From positions 1-49,744 of the forward strand of contig DWXY01000087.1 of NCBI GenBank assembly GCA_019118935.1: 49,744 nucleotides of DNA, written 5' to 3'. Origin of the DNA: Candidatus Oscillibacter pullicola (GTDB taxonomy: Bacteria; Bacillota; Clostridia; Oscillospirales; Oscillospiraceae). This document shows, one piece after another, positions 15,857 through 23,275 of the stretch. The position numbers and the translations under genes are program-made. The notes beneath the pieces were generated by a model. It made no database searches and was not told the origin of the DNA. It saw only the letters and a program-made list of their open reading frames with translations. Position 1 is the stretch's first letter; every line of letters starts with the position of its first letter.

Positions 15857-16846
15857 TCACAGGCCGTTGACGATGTTGTCCGGCCGCTCTCCCGCGGTCA
15901 AGCGCTCCACGTTCCGCCACATGTGGGCGTGGGCCCGGCGGAAGGATGCCTCTGTGATGCCGCCCAGGTGGGGCGCCAGCACCACTTTCCGCTGGACCTC
16001 CGGCGGCAGCGCCGTCAGGGGGTGGCCCGCCGGCACCGGCTCCGGGGACAGCGTGTCCAGCCCCGCTCCGGCGATCCGCCCCTCCAGCAGGGCCTGCCGC
16101 AGGGCCTCGTTGTCCACAAGGTCCCCCCGGGCGGTGTTGATGAGGTACGCCGTGGGCTTCATCCGCCGCAGCAGGGCGGCATCCACCAGATTCCGGGTCT
16201 CCTCCGTGACGGCGCAGTGGAGGCTCAGGATGTCACAGGTCTCCGCCAGCGCCTCCAGGGGCAGGTAGGTGACACCGTACCGCCGCTCCTCCTCCGGTTT
16301 GCGGCGGTGCCTGGTGTAATAATAGAGCGCACAGCCGAAGGGGGCCAGCCGCTCCGCCGCGGCCCGCGCAATGTCCCCAAAGCCCACCAGGCCCACCTTA
16401 CAGGCGGAGAGCTCCGTGATCCCCTCCACCATGCACCGCTCCTTCATCTCCATCTGCCGTCCCGCCCGGACGGCCTCGTCCCCCTCCATGGCATGGCGCA
16501 GGAGCATCAGCATCAGCAGGACCGCCTGTTCCGCCACGGCCCCGGCGTTGCACCCCTTGTTGTTGCAGACGTAAATGCCCCGCTCCCGGGCGGCGGAGAG
16601 GTCAATGCGGTCAAACGCCACCCCCTCCGAGTGAATCAGCCGCAGGCGGGGAAGCCGTGCCATCAGGGCGGCGGACACCGCCGTGATGGCGTCCACAAAC
16701 AGCACCTCCGCATCACCGCCGGCGGCCAGGATCTCCGCCTCCGTGCTGTCCTTGTCCAGAAACACCAGCTCCTGCCGCTGGATGAAGGGCATCGCGGGCT
16801 GATAGGCCCGGTAGCGGGCCTCCGCACCCAGGATCACAATCTTCAC
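15857..16846 (-). CDS. D-isomer-specific 2-hydroxyacid dehydrogenase
   Basis: A 329-residue NAD(P)-dependent dehydrogenase. The nucleotide-binding motif is 'GLVGFGDIARAAAERL' (about 150-165). The catalytic trio is Arg in 'NTARGDLVD', Glu in 'LDTLSPEP' and His in 'APHLGG'. The substrate is open: phosphoglycerate, lactate or other 2-keto acids. The start is GTG at 16846 with GGGAGG 8 bases upstream; the longer frame has no ribosome site and passes through the promoter. It is divergent from the GntR/pur operon by 257 bp, with two separate promoters between. Confidence 0.88.
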   Translation of the reverse strand: MKIVILGAEARYRAYQPAMPFIQRQELVFLDKDSTEAEILAAGGDAEVLFVDAITAVSAALMARLPRLRLIHSEGVAFDRIDLSAARERGIYVCNNKGCNAGAVAEQAVLLMLMLLRHAMEGDEAVRAGRQMEMKERCMVEGITELSACKVGLVGFGDIARAAAERLAPFGCALYYYTRHRRKPEEERRYGVTYLPLEALAETCDILSLHCAVTEETRNLVDAALLRRMKPTAYLINTARGDLVDNEALRQALLEGRIAGAGLDTLSPEPVPAGHPLTALPPEVQRKVVLAPHLGGITEASFRRAHAHMWRNVERLTAGERPDNIVNGL

Positions 16847-16876
16847 GGGCAACGCCTCCCTCTTTCGTTCAGCTCC

Positions 16877-16904
16877 ATTATAACATCCCCCCGGCGGTTG
16901 TCCA
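16877..16904 (-). promoter_or_regulatory. promoter of the 2-hydroxyacid dehydrogenase
   Basis: Minus strand TGGACA (16904-16899), 16 bp, perfect TATAAT (16882-16877), about 30 bp before the GTG start. Confidence 0.65.
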
Positions 16905-17022
16905 CGGTGAAAACCCACGAAATCCGGCCCTCCAAATGGTCCCGGCCCGTGCGTCCTGCCGTCAACGGCAGACTGGATATGCCGGGGCAAAAAAGGGAGG
17001 CGGAATCTGTCAAATCTGCCAG

Positions 17023-17051
17023 TTGCGGCGCCGGGAAAAATCCGGTACAAT
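17023..17051 (+). promoter_or_regulatory. promoter of the gntR-purE operon
   Basis: TTGCGG (17023-17028), 17 bp, TACAAT (17046-17051). Start of transcription expected near 17058. Confidence 0.65.
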
Positions 17052-17077
17052 AGGTATGACTTTTATGGTATTACCTA
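17051..17077 (+). promoter_or_regulatory. putative operator for the GntR/UTRA regulator
   Basis: Two direct copies of GGTATkAC lie 14 bp apart (17053-17060 and 17067-17074), the second inside the odd palindrome GGTATTACC. TAGGTA and TACCTA also mark the ends of the region (17051-17056, 17072-17077). They cover the -10 and the expected start site, as for autorepression. GntR/HutC sites often contain GT...AC half-sites. Confidence 0.4.
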
Positions 17078-17103
17078 TTTTGAAATCAGAAAGAGGTGTG
17101 ACT

Positions 17104-17829
17104 ATGAGCGGTCAGCCGGCCCAAACCAAGACCATCCGCTCCCAGCTGCTTGCCGACATGAAGGACGGCGCCTACGCCAGCTGCGAGCGCCTGCCCCGGG
17201 AGAGCGTCCTGGCAGAGAAGCTGGGCATCAGCCGCACGCAGCTGCGGGACATTCTGGCCTCTCTGGAGCGGGAGGGCTTCATCACCCGCCGCCACGGAGT
17301 TGGCACCATCATCAACCGCCATGTGCTGAACGTCCAGACCCGCATGGACATCGAGGTAGAGTTCCTGGACATGATCCGCCAGAGCGGACATGAGCCGGCG
17401 GTGGCCTTCGTCCGGGTTTCCGACGGCACTGCCGACGCCCAGGTGGCCGCTCAGCTCCGCATTCCGGAGGACACCCCCATCATCCGCATCGCCCGGCTGT
17501 GCACCGCCGACGGCAGGCCCGCCATCTATTGCGAGGACGTGGTGGAAAAGGCTCTGGCCAAGGGGGATTACACCATCCAGGACTTCAAGCTCCCCATCTT
17601 CCACTTCCTCCAGCGGTTCTGCGGCATCTATCCCTATCTGGATCTGACAGACGTGCGGCCCGCCGCGGCGGATGCCGCCCTGGCGGAGATCTTCCAGGTG
17701 CCCATGGGCACGCCGCTGCTGAACATGGAAGAGGTGGACTACGACATCGACGGACGCCCCGTGTTCTGCTCCAGCGAGTATTTTGTGGACGGCATCTTCC
17801 GCCACACCGTCATGCGGAAAAAACTCTGA
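17104..17829 (+). CDS. GntR-family transcriptional regulator (HutC/UTRA type)
   Basis: A 241-residue regulator: an N-terminal winged helix (about 7-75) with the recognition segment 'LAEKLGISRTQLRDILASLE' and wing 'GFITRRHGVGTIIN', then a UTRA effector domain (about 95-238) of the HutC type. UTRA domains bind small molecules such as sugar phosphates, histidine intermediates or nucleotides; the effector here is unknown. It lies 23 bp before purE in the same direction and shares its promoter, so it is either the purine operon's own regulator or a passenger. The ATG has AGAGGTG 5 bases upstream. Confidence 0.85.
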   Translation: MSGQPAQTKTIRSQLLADMKDGAYASCERLPRESVLAEKLGISRTQLRDILASLEREGFITRRHGVGTIINRHVLNVQTRMDIEVEFLDMIRQSGHEPAVAFVRVSDGTADAQVAAQLRIPEDTPIIRIARLCTADGRPAIYCEDVVEKALAKGDYTIQDFKLPIFHFLQRFCGIYPYLDLTDVRPAAADAALAEIFQVPMGTPLLNMEEVDYDIDGRPVFCSSEYFVDGIFRHTVMRKKL

Positions 17830-17851
17830 GCCGCGGAAAGGAGCGCTTGCG

Positions 17852-18346
17852 ATGAAAAAAGTTGCCGTCATCATGGGCAGCGACAGCGACTGGCCCGTGG
17901 TCAAAGGGGCCTGCACCCAGCTGGACGCCCTGAACATCCCCTATGAGGCCCATATCCTCAGTGCCCACCGGACGCCGGTCCAGGCGGCTGAGTTCGCCAA
18001 GTCCGCCCGGGAGCGGGGCTTCGGCGTGGTCATCTGCGCCGCCGGCATGGCCGCCCACCTGGCGGGGGCCTTTGCCGCCAACACCACCCTGCCTGTGATC
18101 GGTATTCCCATGAAGGGGGGCGCCCTGGACGGACTGGACGCCCTGCTGGCCACAGTCCAGATGCCCGGCGGCATTCCGGTGGCCACGGTGGCGCTGAACG
18201 GCGCCAAAAACGCCGCCGTGCTGGCCGCCCAGATCCTGGCGGTGGAGGACGAGGCCCTGGCCCGGCGCCTGGAGGCGGACCGGCGGAAGATGGGGGAGCA
18301 GGTCGCCGAGAAGGACGCCAAGCTCCAGGGGGAGCTCTTGAAATAG
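17852..18346 (+). CDS. purE: PurE, N5-carboxyaminoimidazole ribonucleotide mutase
   Basis: A 164-residue class I-like PurE. The phosphate-binding 'GSDSDW' (9-14), 'SAHRTP' with the catalytic His (about 41-46) and '[16 protein letters not shown]' (68-83) are all in place. It converts N5-CAIR to CAIR, step 6 of purine synthesis. No purK is in this window, so the ATP-dependent step is encoded elsewhere or CO2 is used directly. AAGGAG lies 9 bases before the ATG. Confidence 0.95.
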   Translation: MKKVAVIMGSDSDWPVVKGACTQLDALNIPYEAHILSAHRTPVQAAEFAKSARERGFGVVICAAGMAAHLAGAFAANTTLPVIGIPMKGGALDGLDALLATVQMPGGIPVATVALNGAKNAAVLAAQILAVEDEALARRLEADRRKMGEQVAEKDAKLQGELLK

Positions 18347-18478
18347 TGAGAAATCGGAAATGAGGAATTTGAAAGTTTGGAGTCCGGCCTGACCGGGCGG
18401 CTCAAAGTCCCGTATCCGCGCCATCTTGCGGCCGGGTTTCTGATTTCTCATTTCTATTTTCCCTTTTCCTTCCATTTT
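18347..18478 (+). repeat. long imperfect inverted repeat, family 1 (copy 1, purE-purC gap)
   Basis: The left arm (18349-18384) is poor in C (TGAGAAATC, GGAAATGAGGAATTTGAAAG); the right arm (18439-18470) returns GATTTCTCATTTC and CCCTTTTCC. Inside is a GC hairpin pairing CCGGCC with GGCCGG. Same design as the copies at 23.1, 39.3 and 48.3 kb. It lies inside the pur operon. Confidence 0.6.
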
Positions 18479-18487
18479 TCTAATGGC

Positions 18488-18517
18488 TTGTCAATTGCCT
18501 ATTCAAATATCTAATCT
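18488..18517 (+). promoter_or_regulatory. possible internal promoter before purC
   Basis: TTGTCA (18488-18493), 18 bp, TAATCT (18512-18517) in the AT-rich stretch after the inverted repeat. Confidence 0.4.
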
Positions 18518-18545
18518 CTCGACAGAAAGAAAGGACGAACGCACC

Positions 18546-19265
18546 ATGCAGAAGCTGGAACAGCTCTATGAGGGAAAGGCCAAGAAGGTCTTCCGCACCG
18601 ACGACCCGGAACTTTACATCGTGGACTACAAGGATGACGCCACCGCCTTCAACGGCCTGAAGAAGGGCACCATCGCGGGCAAGGGCGTCATCAACAACCA
18701 GATGACCAACCATCTGATGCGGCGGATCGAAAAGGCCGGCATCCCCACCCACTTCGTTCAGGAGCTGAGCGAGCGGGAGACCCTGGTGAAGAAGGTCTCC
18801 ATCGTGCCGCTGGAGGTCATCATCCGCAACCTCTCCGCCGGATCCTTCGCCAAGCGGTACGGCGTGGAGGAGGGCATCGTGTTCGACGCCCCCACCATCG
18901 AGTTCTCCTACAAGAACGACGAGTTGGGAGACCCTCTGCTGAACAGCTATCACGCCCTGGCATTGAAGCTGGCCACGGCGGAGGAGATCGAGACCATCAA
19001 GAAGTACGCCTTCGCCGTCAACGACATTCTCAAGGCCTTCTGGGCGGAGTGCGGCGTCACGCTGGTGGACTTCAAGCTGGAGTTCGGCAGACTGACCGAC
19101 GGACGCCTCGTCCTGGCGGACGAGATCAGTCCAGACACCTGCCGCCTCTGGGACAGCAAGACCCATGAGAAGCTGGACAAGGACCGCTTCCGCCGGGACC
19201 TGGGCGGCGTGGAGGGCGCCTATGCCGAGGTCATGCAGAGACTGCTTGCCCATGACGCGGACTGA
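18546..19265 (+). CDS. purC: PurC, SAICAR synthetase
   Basis: A 239-residue enzyme of normal length that joins aspartate to CAIR with ATP. Family blocks: 'YEGKAKKVF' (8-16), 'VIIRNLSAGSFAKRYGVEEG' (near 96-115) and 'LADEISPDTCRLWD' (near 189-202). The ATG has GAAAGGA about 10 bases upstream. Its last 14 bases overlap the start of purF. Confidence 0.96.
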   Translation: MQKLEQLYEGKAKKVFRTDDPELYIVDYKDDATAFNGLKKGTIAGKGVINNQMTNHLMRRIEKAGIPTHFVQELSERETLVKKVSIVPLEVIIRNLSAGSFAKRYGVEEGIVFDAPTIEFSYKNDELGDPLLNSYHALALKLATAEEIETIKKYAFAVNDILKAFWAECGVTLVDFKLEFGRLTDGRLVLADEISPDTCRLWDSKTHEKLDKDRFRRDLGGVEGAYAEVMQRLLAHDAD

Positions 19266-20718
19266 GCTCGCCGCCGTGCTCCCAGCCCGCCACATCCATG
19301 AGGAGTGCGGCGTGTTCGGCGTGTACACGCCGGAGACGGCGGATGTGGCCTCCCTGGCCTACTACGCCCTGTATGCCCTCCAGCACCGGGGGCAGGAGAG
19401 CGCCGGCATCGCGGTGAACGACGACGGGGTGTTCACCGCCTACCGGGACGTGGGGCTGGTGAACGAGGTGTTCCCGGCGGAGCGGCTCCGCTCCCTGGGC
19501 ACGGGCTCCATCGCCGTGGGCCACGTGCGCTACGGCACCACCGGGTCCGATAACAAGCGCAACGTCCAGCCCATCCTGGTGAACCACTACAAGGGCCGCA
19601 TGGCCCTGGCCCACAACGGCAACCTGACCAACTCCCACCAGCTGCGGGCGGAGCTGGAGAGCCGGGGCTCCATCTTCCAGACCACCACGGACTCAGAGGT
19701 CATCGCCTACATCATCGTCCAGGAGCGGCTGAAGGCCCCCTCTATCGAGGACGCTGTCGCCGCCGCCATGGACCGGATCGAGGGGGCCTACTCCCTGGTG
19801 ATCTCCTCCCCCACCAAGCTCATCGCCGTCCGGGACCCCCACGGCTTCCGGCCGCTGTGCATGGGCCGGCTGAAGGACGGCAGCGTGGTGTTCGCCTCCG
19901 AATCCTGCGCCCTGGACGCCATCGGCGCCCGGTTCGAGCGGGACATCCTGCCCGGGGAGATCGTGGTGGCGGACAAGCACGGCGTCAAGTCCGACACCCG
20001 CCGCTGCGGAAAGACAGAAAAGCGCCTGTGCGTGTTCGAGTTCATCTACTTCGCCCGGCCGGACTCCGTCATCGACGGGTCCAGCGTCCACGTAGCCCGG
20101 CAGCGGGCCGGGGCCTTCCTGGCCCTGGAGCACCCGGTCCAGGCGGACATCGTCATCGGCGTGCCGGACTCCGGCCTGGACGCCGCCCTGGGCTACGCCC
20201 GGCAGAGCGGCATCCCCTACGGCATGGGGTTCATCAAGAACAAGTACATCGGCCGCACCTTCATCTCCCCCACCCAGGCCATGCGGGAGAATGAGGTCAA
20301 CATCAAGCTGAACCCCATCCGCTCCGTGGTGGAGGGCAAGCGGGTGGTGCTGATCGACGACTCCATCGTCCGGGGCACCACCTGCCGCCGGACCATCGAC
20401 CTGCTGCGGCGGGCCGGGGCCAAAGAGATCCACATGCGGGTCAGCGCGCCGCCCTTCGTGGCCGCCTGCTACTACGGCACGGACATCGACGACCCCAGCA
20501 AGCTCATCGCCAACAACCACTCGGTGGAGGAGATCGCCAGGATCATCGGCGTGGACTCCCTGGGGTATCTGAGCTTGCAGGACGTGGTGAAGCTGGCGGA
20601 CAATACCCAGTGCGGCTTCTGCACCGCCTGCTTCGGCGGGGGCTATCCCACCGCCGTGCCCCAGGACGGCGGCAAGGACCGATTCGAGTGCAAGATCAGT
20701 GAGAGGGAGAGGACCTGA
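19252..20718 (+). CDS. purF: PurF, amidophosphoribosyltransferase
   Basis: A 488-residue enzyme for the committed step (PRPP + glutamine). It follows the Bacillus type: a short propeptide ends in 'HEE' before the nucleophilic Cys of 'CGVFGVY', and 'LQHRGQESAGI' follows. The PRPP loop is 'VVLIDDSIVRGTT' in the second half. Cys residues in 'KRLCVFEFIYF', 'VAACYYG' and 'CGFCTACFGGGYPT' match the ligands of the structural 4Fe-4S cluster of oxygen-sensitive PurF. The start ATG lies inside purC; the only weak ribosome site suggests coupled translation. Confidence 0.95.
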   Translation: MTRTELAAVLPARHIHEECGVFGVYTPETADVASLAYYALYALQHRGQESAGIAVNDDGVFTAYRDVGLVNEVFPAERLRSLGTGSIAVGHVRYGTTGSDNKRNVQPILVNHYKGRMALAHNGNLTNSHQLRAELESRGSIFQTTTDSEVIAYIIVQERLKAPSIEDAVAAAMDRIEGAYSLVISSPTKLIAVRDPHGFRPLCMGRLKDGSVVFASESCALDAIGARFERDILPGEIVVADKHGVKSDTRRCGKTEKRLCVFEFIYFARPDSVIDGSSVHVARQRAGAFLALEHPVQADIVIGVPDSGLDAALGYARQSGIPYGMGFIKNKYIGRTFISPTQAMRENEVNIKLNPIRSVVEGKRVVLIDDSIVRGTTCRRTIDLLRRAGAKEIHMRVSAPPFVAACYYGTDIDDPSKLIANNHSVEEIARIIGVDSLGYLSLQDVVKLADNTQCGFCTACFGGGYPTAVPQDGGKDRFECKISERERT

Positions 20719-20719
20719 T

Positions 20720-21754
20720 ATGGAGAGTTATTCGGAGAGCTACCGGAAGGCGGGGGTGGACATCACCGCCGGGTACCAGGGCGTCAAGCTCATGGGCCCC
20801 CACGTGGCCCGGACCAGGATCCCCGGCGTGGTGTCCGGCATCGGGGGCTTCGGCGGGCTGTTCGCCCCGGACCTGACCGGCATGTGCGAGCCGGTGCTGG
20901 TGTCCGGCACCGACGGGGTGGGCACCAAGATCCGCATCGCCCAGCTGCTGGACCGGCACGACACCGTGGGCGTGGACTGCGTGGCCATGTGCGTCAACGA
21001 CATCGTCTGCTGCGGGGCCAAGCCCCTGTTCTTCCTGGACTACATCGCCATCGGCAAGAATGTGCCGGAGAAGGTGGCCGCCATCGTCTCCGGCGTGGCG
21101 GAGGGCTGTGTCCAGGCGGGCTGCGCCCTCATCGGCGGCGAGACCGCCGAGCACCCCGGCATCATGGCGCCGGAGGACTACGACCTGGCGGGCTTTTCCG
21201 TGGGCATCGTGGACAAGGGCGATATCATCGCCCCGGACCGGGTCCGCTCCGGAGACGTGATCCTGGCCCTGCCCTCCTCCGGCCTCCACTCCAATGGATT
21301 CTCCCTGGTGCGGAAGGTCTTTCACGTGGAGCACGCCAACCTGACGGTCCACTGTGAAGACCTGGGGGAGAGCCTGGGCGAGGCCCTGCTGACCCCCACC
21401 CGCATCTATGTGAAGCCGGTGCTGGCGGCCATCCGCGCGGCGGACGTCCACGGCATCAGCCACATCACCGGCGGGGGCTTTTATGAGAACATCCCCCGGT
21501 GCCTACCGGAGGGGATGACGGCGAAGATCGAGAAGGACGCCGTCCGGACGCCGCCCATCTTCAAAATGCTCCAGGAGACGGGCCGCATCCCGGAGCGGGA
21601 CATGTTCAACACCTTCAACATGGGGGTTGGCATGGCGGTGATCGTCTCCCGGGACACGGCGGACCAGGCCCTCTCCGCCCTGGTCCAGCACGGCTGTCCC
21701 GGCTATTTGATGGGCGAGATCGTCCCCGGAGAGGAGCGGGTGATCCTATGCTGA
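20720..21754 (+). CDS. purM: PurM, phosphoribosylformylglycinamidine cyclo-ligase (AIR synthetase)
   Basis: A 344-residue ATP-dependent enzyme that closes FGAM to AIR. It shows 'GTDGVGTK' (64-71 region), 'GGETAEHPGIMAPEDYDLAG' and 'HITGGGFYENIPR', all PurM hallmarks. One base separates it from the purF stop; a purine-rich ribosome site (GAGAGGGAGAGGA) lies within purF. The end overlaps the purN start by 7 bp. Confidence 0.96.
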   Translation: MESYSESYRKAGVDITAGYQGVKLMGPHVARTRIPGVVSGIGGFGGLFAPDLTGMCEPVLVSGTDGVGTKIRIAQLLDRHDTVGVDCVAMCVNDIVCCGAKPLFFLDYIAIGKNVPEKVAAIVSGVAEGCVQAGCALIGGETAEHPGIMAPEDYDLAGFSVGIVDKGDIIAPDRVRSGDVILALPSSGLHSNGFSLVRKVFHVEHANLTVHCEDLGESLGEALLTPTRIYVKPVLAAIRAADVHGISHITGGGFYENIPRCLPEGMTAKIEKDAVRTPPIFKMLQETGRIPERDMFNTFNMGVGMAVIVSRDTADQALSALVQHGCPGYLMGEIVPGEERVILC

Positions 21755-22368
21755 ACAAGGCCCGCATCGCCGTGCTGGTCTCCGGCGGCGGCACCAATCT
21801 GGAAGCATTGTTTAACGCCCAGGCGGCGGGGGACCTGCCCCACGGGGAGATCGTGCTGGTCCTCTCCAGCAATCCCGGCGCCTTTGCCCTGGAGCGGGCG
21901 AAACGCCGCGGTGTGCCCGCCTTCGCCGTGTCCCGGAAGCAGCTGGGGCAGGAACCGTTTGAGGCGGCACTGATGGAGGCGCTGACGCAGTACCGGGTGG
22001 ATCTGGTCGTGCTGGCCGGGTTCCTCTCCATTCTGTCCGAGAATTTCGTCCGGCGGTGGCCGGACCGGATCGTCAACGTCCACCCCTCCTTGATCCCCGC
22101 CTTCTGCGGGAAGGGGTATTACGGGCTGAAGGTCCATGAGGCGGCCCTCCGCCGGGGCGTGAAGGTCACCGGCGCCACCGTCCATCTGGTGAACGAGATC
22201 CCCGACGGGGGCCGCATCCTGCTGCAAAAGGCAGTGGAGGTGCAGCCGGGGGACACCCCGGAGACGCTGCAGCGGAGAGTTATGGAGCAGGCGGAGTGGG
22301 TGCTGCTGCCCCAGGCCGTGGAGCAGCTGGCCGCCCACATCGCCGCGGAAAAGGAGGATCATCTGTGA
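21748..22368 (+). CDS. purN: PurN, phosphoribosylglycinamide formyltransferase
   Basis: A 206-residue folate-dependent GAR transformylase. 'VSGGGTNLEAL' begins the GAR-binding loop; the catalytic Asn and His are in 'NVHPSLIPAFCG', and the Asp in 'HLVNEIPDGG' follows, the E. coli N106/H108/D144 trio. GAGAGGAG lies 8 bases before the ATG inside purM. Its stop overlaps the GTG of the next gene (GTGA). Confidence 0.95.
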   Translation: MLNKARIAVLVSGGGTNLEALFNAQAAGDLPHGEIVLVLSSNPGAFALERAKRRGVPAFAVSRKQLGQEPFEAALMEALTQYRVDLVVLAGFLSILSENFVRRWPDRIVNVHPSLIPAFCGKGYYGLKVHEAALRRGVKVTGATVHLVNEIPDGGRILLQKAVEVQPGDTPETLQRRVMEQAEWVLLPQAVEQLAAHIAAEKEDHL

Positions 22369-23072
22369 AACAGGATTTGTGCGCCCTGCTGCGGGGCAAC
22401 CCCTATCCCGGCCGGGGGATCGTGCTGGGACAGACGGCGGACGGCAAGTCGTCCGTGGCCGTCTACTTCATCATGGGCCGCAGCGCCAACAGCCGCAACC
22501 GCGTCTTCGCGGAGGAGCCGGACGGCATCCGCACCCAGGCGGCGGACCCCGCCAAAATGGAGGACCCCAGCCTCATCATCTACCACCCGGTGCGGCAGAT
22601 GGGCCGGGGGCTCATCGTCACCAACGGGGACCAGACAGACACCATCCTGGAGTTTCTGAAGCAGGGCCTTCCTATGGAGCAGGCCCTCCGCACCCGGGAG
22701 TTCGAGCCGGACAGCCCCAACTGGACCCCCCGCATCTCCGGACTGCTGGGTCCAAACGGCAGCTACAAGTTGTCCATCCTGAAGGCCGCCGACGAGACCG
22801 GCAAGCGCTGCCTGCGGCAGACCTTTGAATACCCGGGCCAGCCGGGGATCGGCCACTTCCTCCACACCTACGTCGGGGACGGTAGCCCCCTGCCCTCCTT
22901 CGCCGGGGAGCCGGAGCCGGTGGCCATCGAGGGAGACATCGACGCCCTCACCGCCGCCGTGTGGGACGCTCTGGACCAGGCCAACAAGATCTCCCTCTTC
23001 GTCCGCTTCACGGACCTGGAGACCCACACCTTCCAGCAGCGCATCGTCAACAAGTACCAGCGGACCGACTGA
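22365..23072 (+). CDS. purO: IMP cyclohydrolase, PurO family
   Basis: A 235-residue protein of the IMP_cyclohyd (PurO) family, first known from archaea, which closes FAICAR to IMP. Recognised from 'NPYPGRGIVLG' (about 11-21), 'VYFIMGRSANSRNRVF' (35-50) and 'DPSLIIYHPVRQ' (71-82). It replaces the cyclohydrolase domain that is missing from the PurH-like gene after it. GTG start at 22365, with AAGGAGG 7 bases upstream and overlapping the purN stop. Its presence explains how the operon can finish IMP without full-length PurH. Confidence 0.88.
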   Translation: MKQDLCALLRGNPYPGRGIVLGQTADGKSSVAVYFIMGRSANSRNRVFAEEPDGIRTQAADPAKMEDPSLIIYHPVRQMGRGLIVTNGDQTDTILEFLKQGLPMEQALRTREFEPDSPNWTPRISGLLGPNGSYKLSILKAADETGKRCLRQTFEYPGQPGIGHFLHTYVGDGSPLPSFAGEPEPVAIEGDIDALTAAVWDALDQANKISLFVRFTDLETHTFQQRIVNKYQRTD

Positions 23073-23084
23073 GACGGGGACAGT

Positions 23085-23262
23085 TTGGAGTGAAGAGACC
23101 GGAGCTGAATGAGGAATGAGGAGTTAGGAATTAGGAATTGTGGTGTCCGGCAAAGCCGGACAAATCAAAATCGTTCCGCCTGCGGCGGAACACCTCAGCT
23201 CCACTCTTCACTCTCCACTCTCCAAAAAATTCCTAATTCCTAACTCCTAATTCCTAATTGTA
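23085..23262 (+). repeat. long imperfect inverted repeat, family 1 (copy 2, purO-AICARFT gap)
   Basis: The left arm (23088-23144) almost lacks C and iterates GGAATGAGGA / GTTAGGAATTAGGAATT. The right arm (23200-23260) lacks G and returns CTCTTCACTCTCCACTCTCC then TTCCTAATTCCTAACTCC. Two GC hairpins sit at the tip: GTCCGGC-AAA-GCCGGAC (23149-23165) and GTTCCGCC-TGC-GGCGGAAC (23171 onward). The downstream ribosome site follows the right arm at once. Confidence 0.75.
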
Positions 23263-23275
23263 TCGGGAGGTTTCC

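Noticed and set aside
17040-17103. Purine, PRPP or guanidine-type riboswitch before purE
   Set aside because: The leader between the expected start site and gntR is under 50 bases, too short for these aptamers.
23085-23262. CRISPR array, because of the short reiterated units
   Set aside because: Units are degenerate, unspaced and arranged as an inverted pair; there are no spacers and no cas genes.
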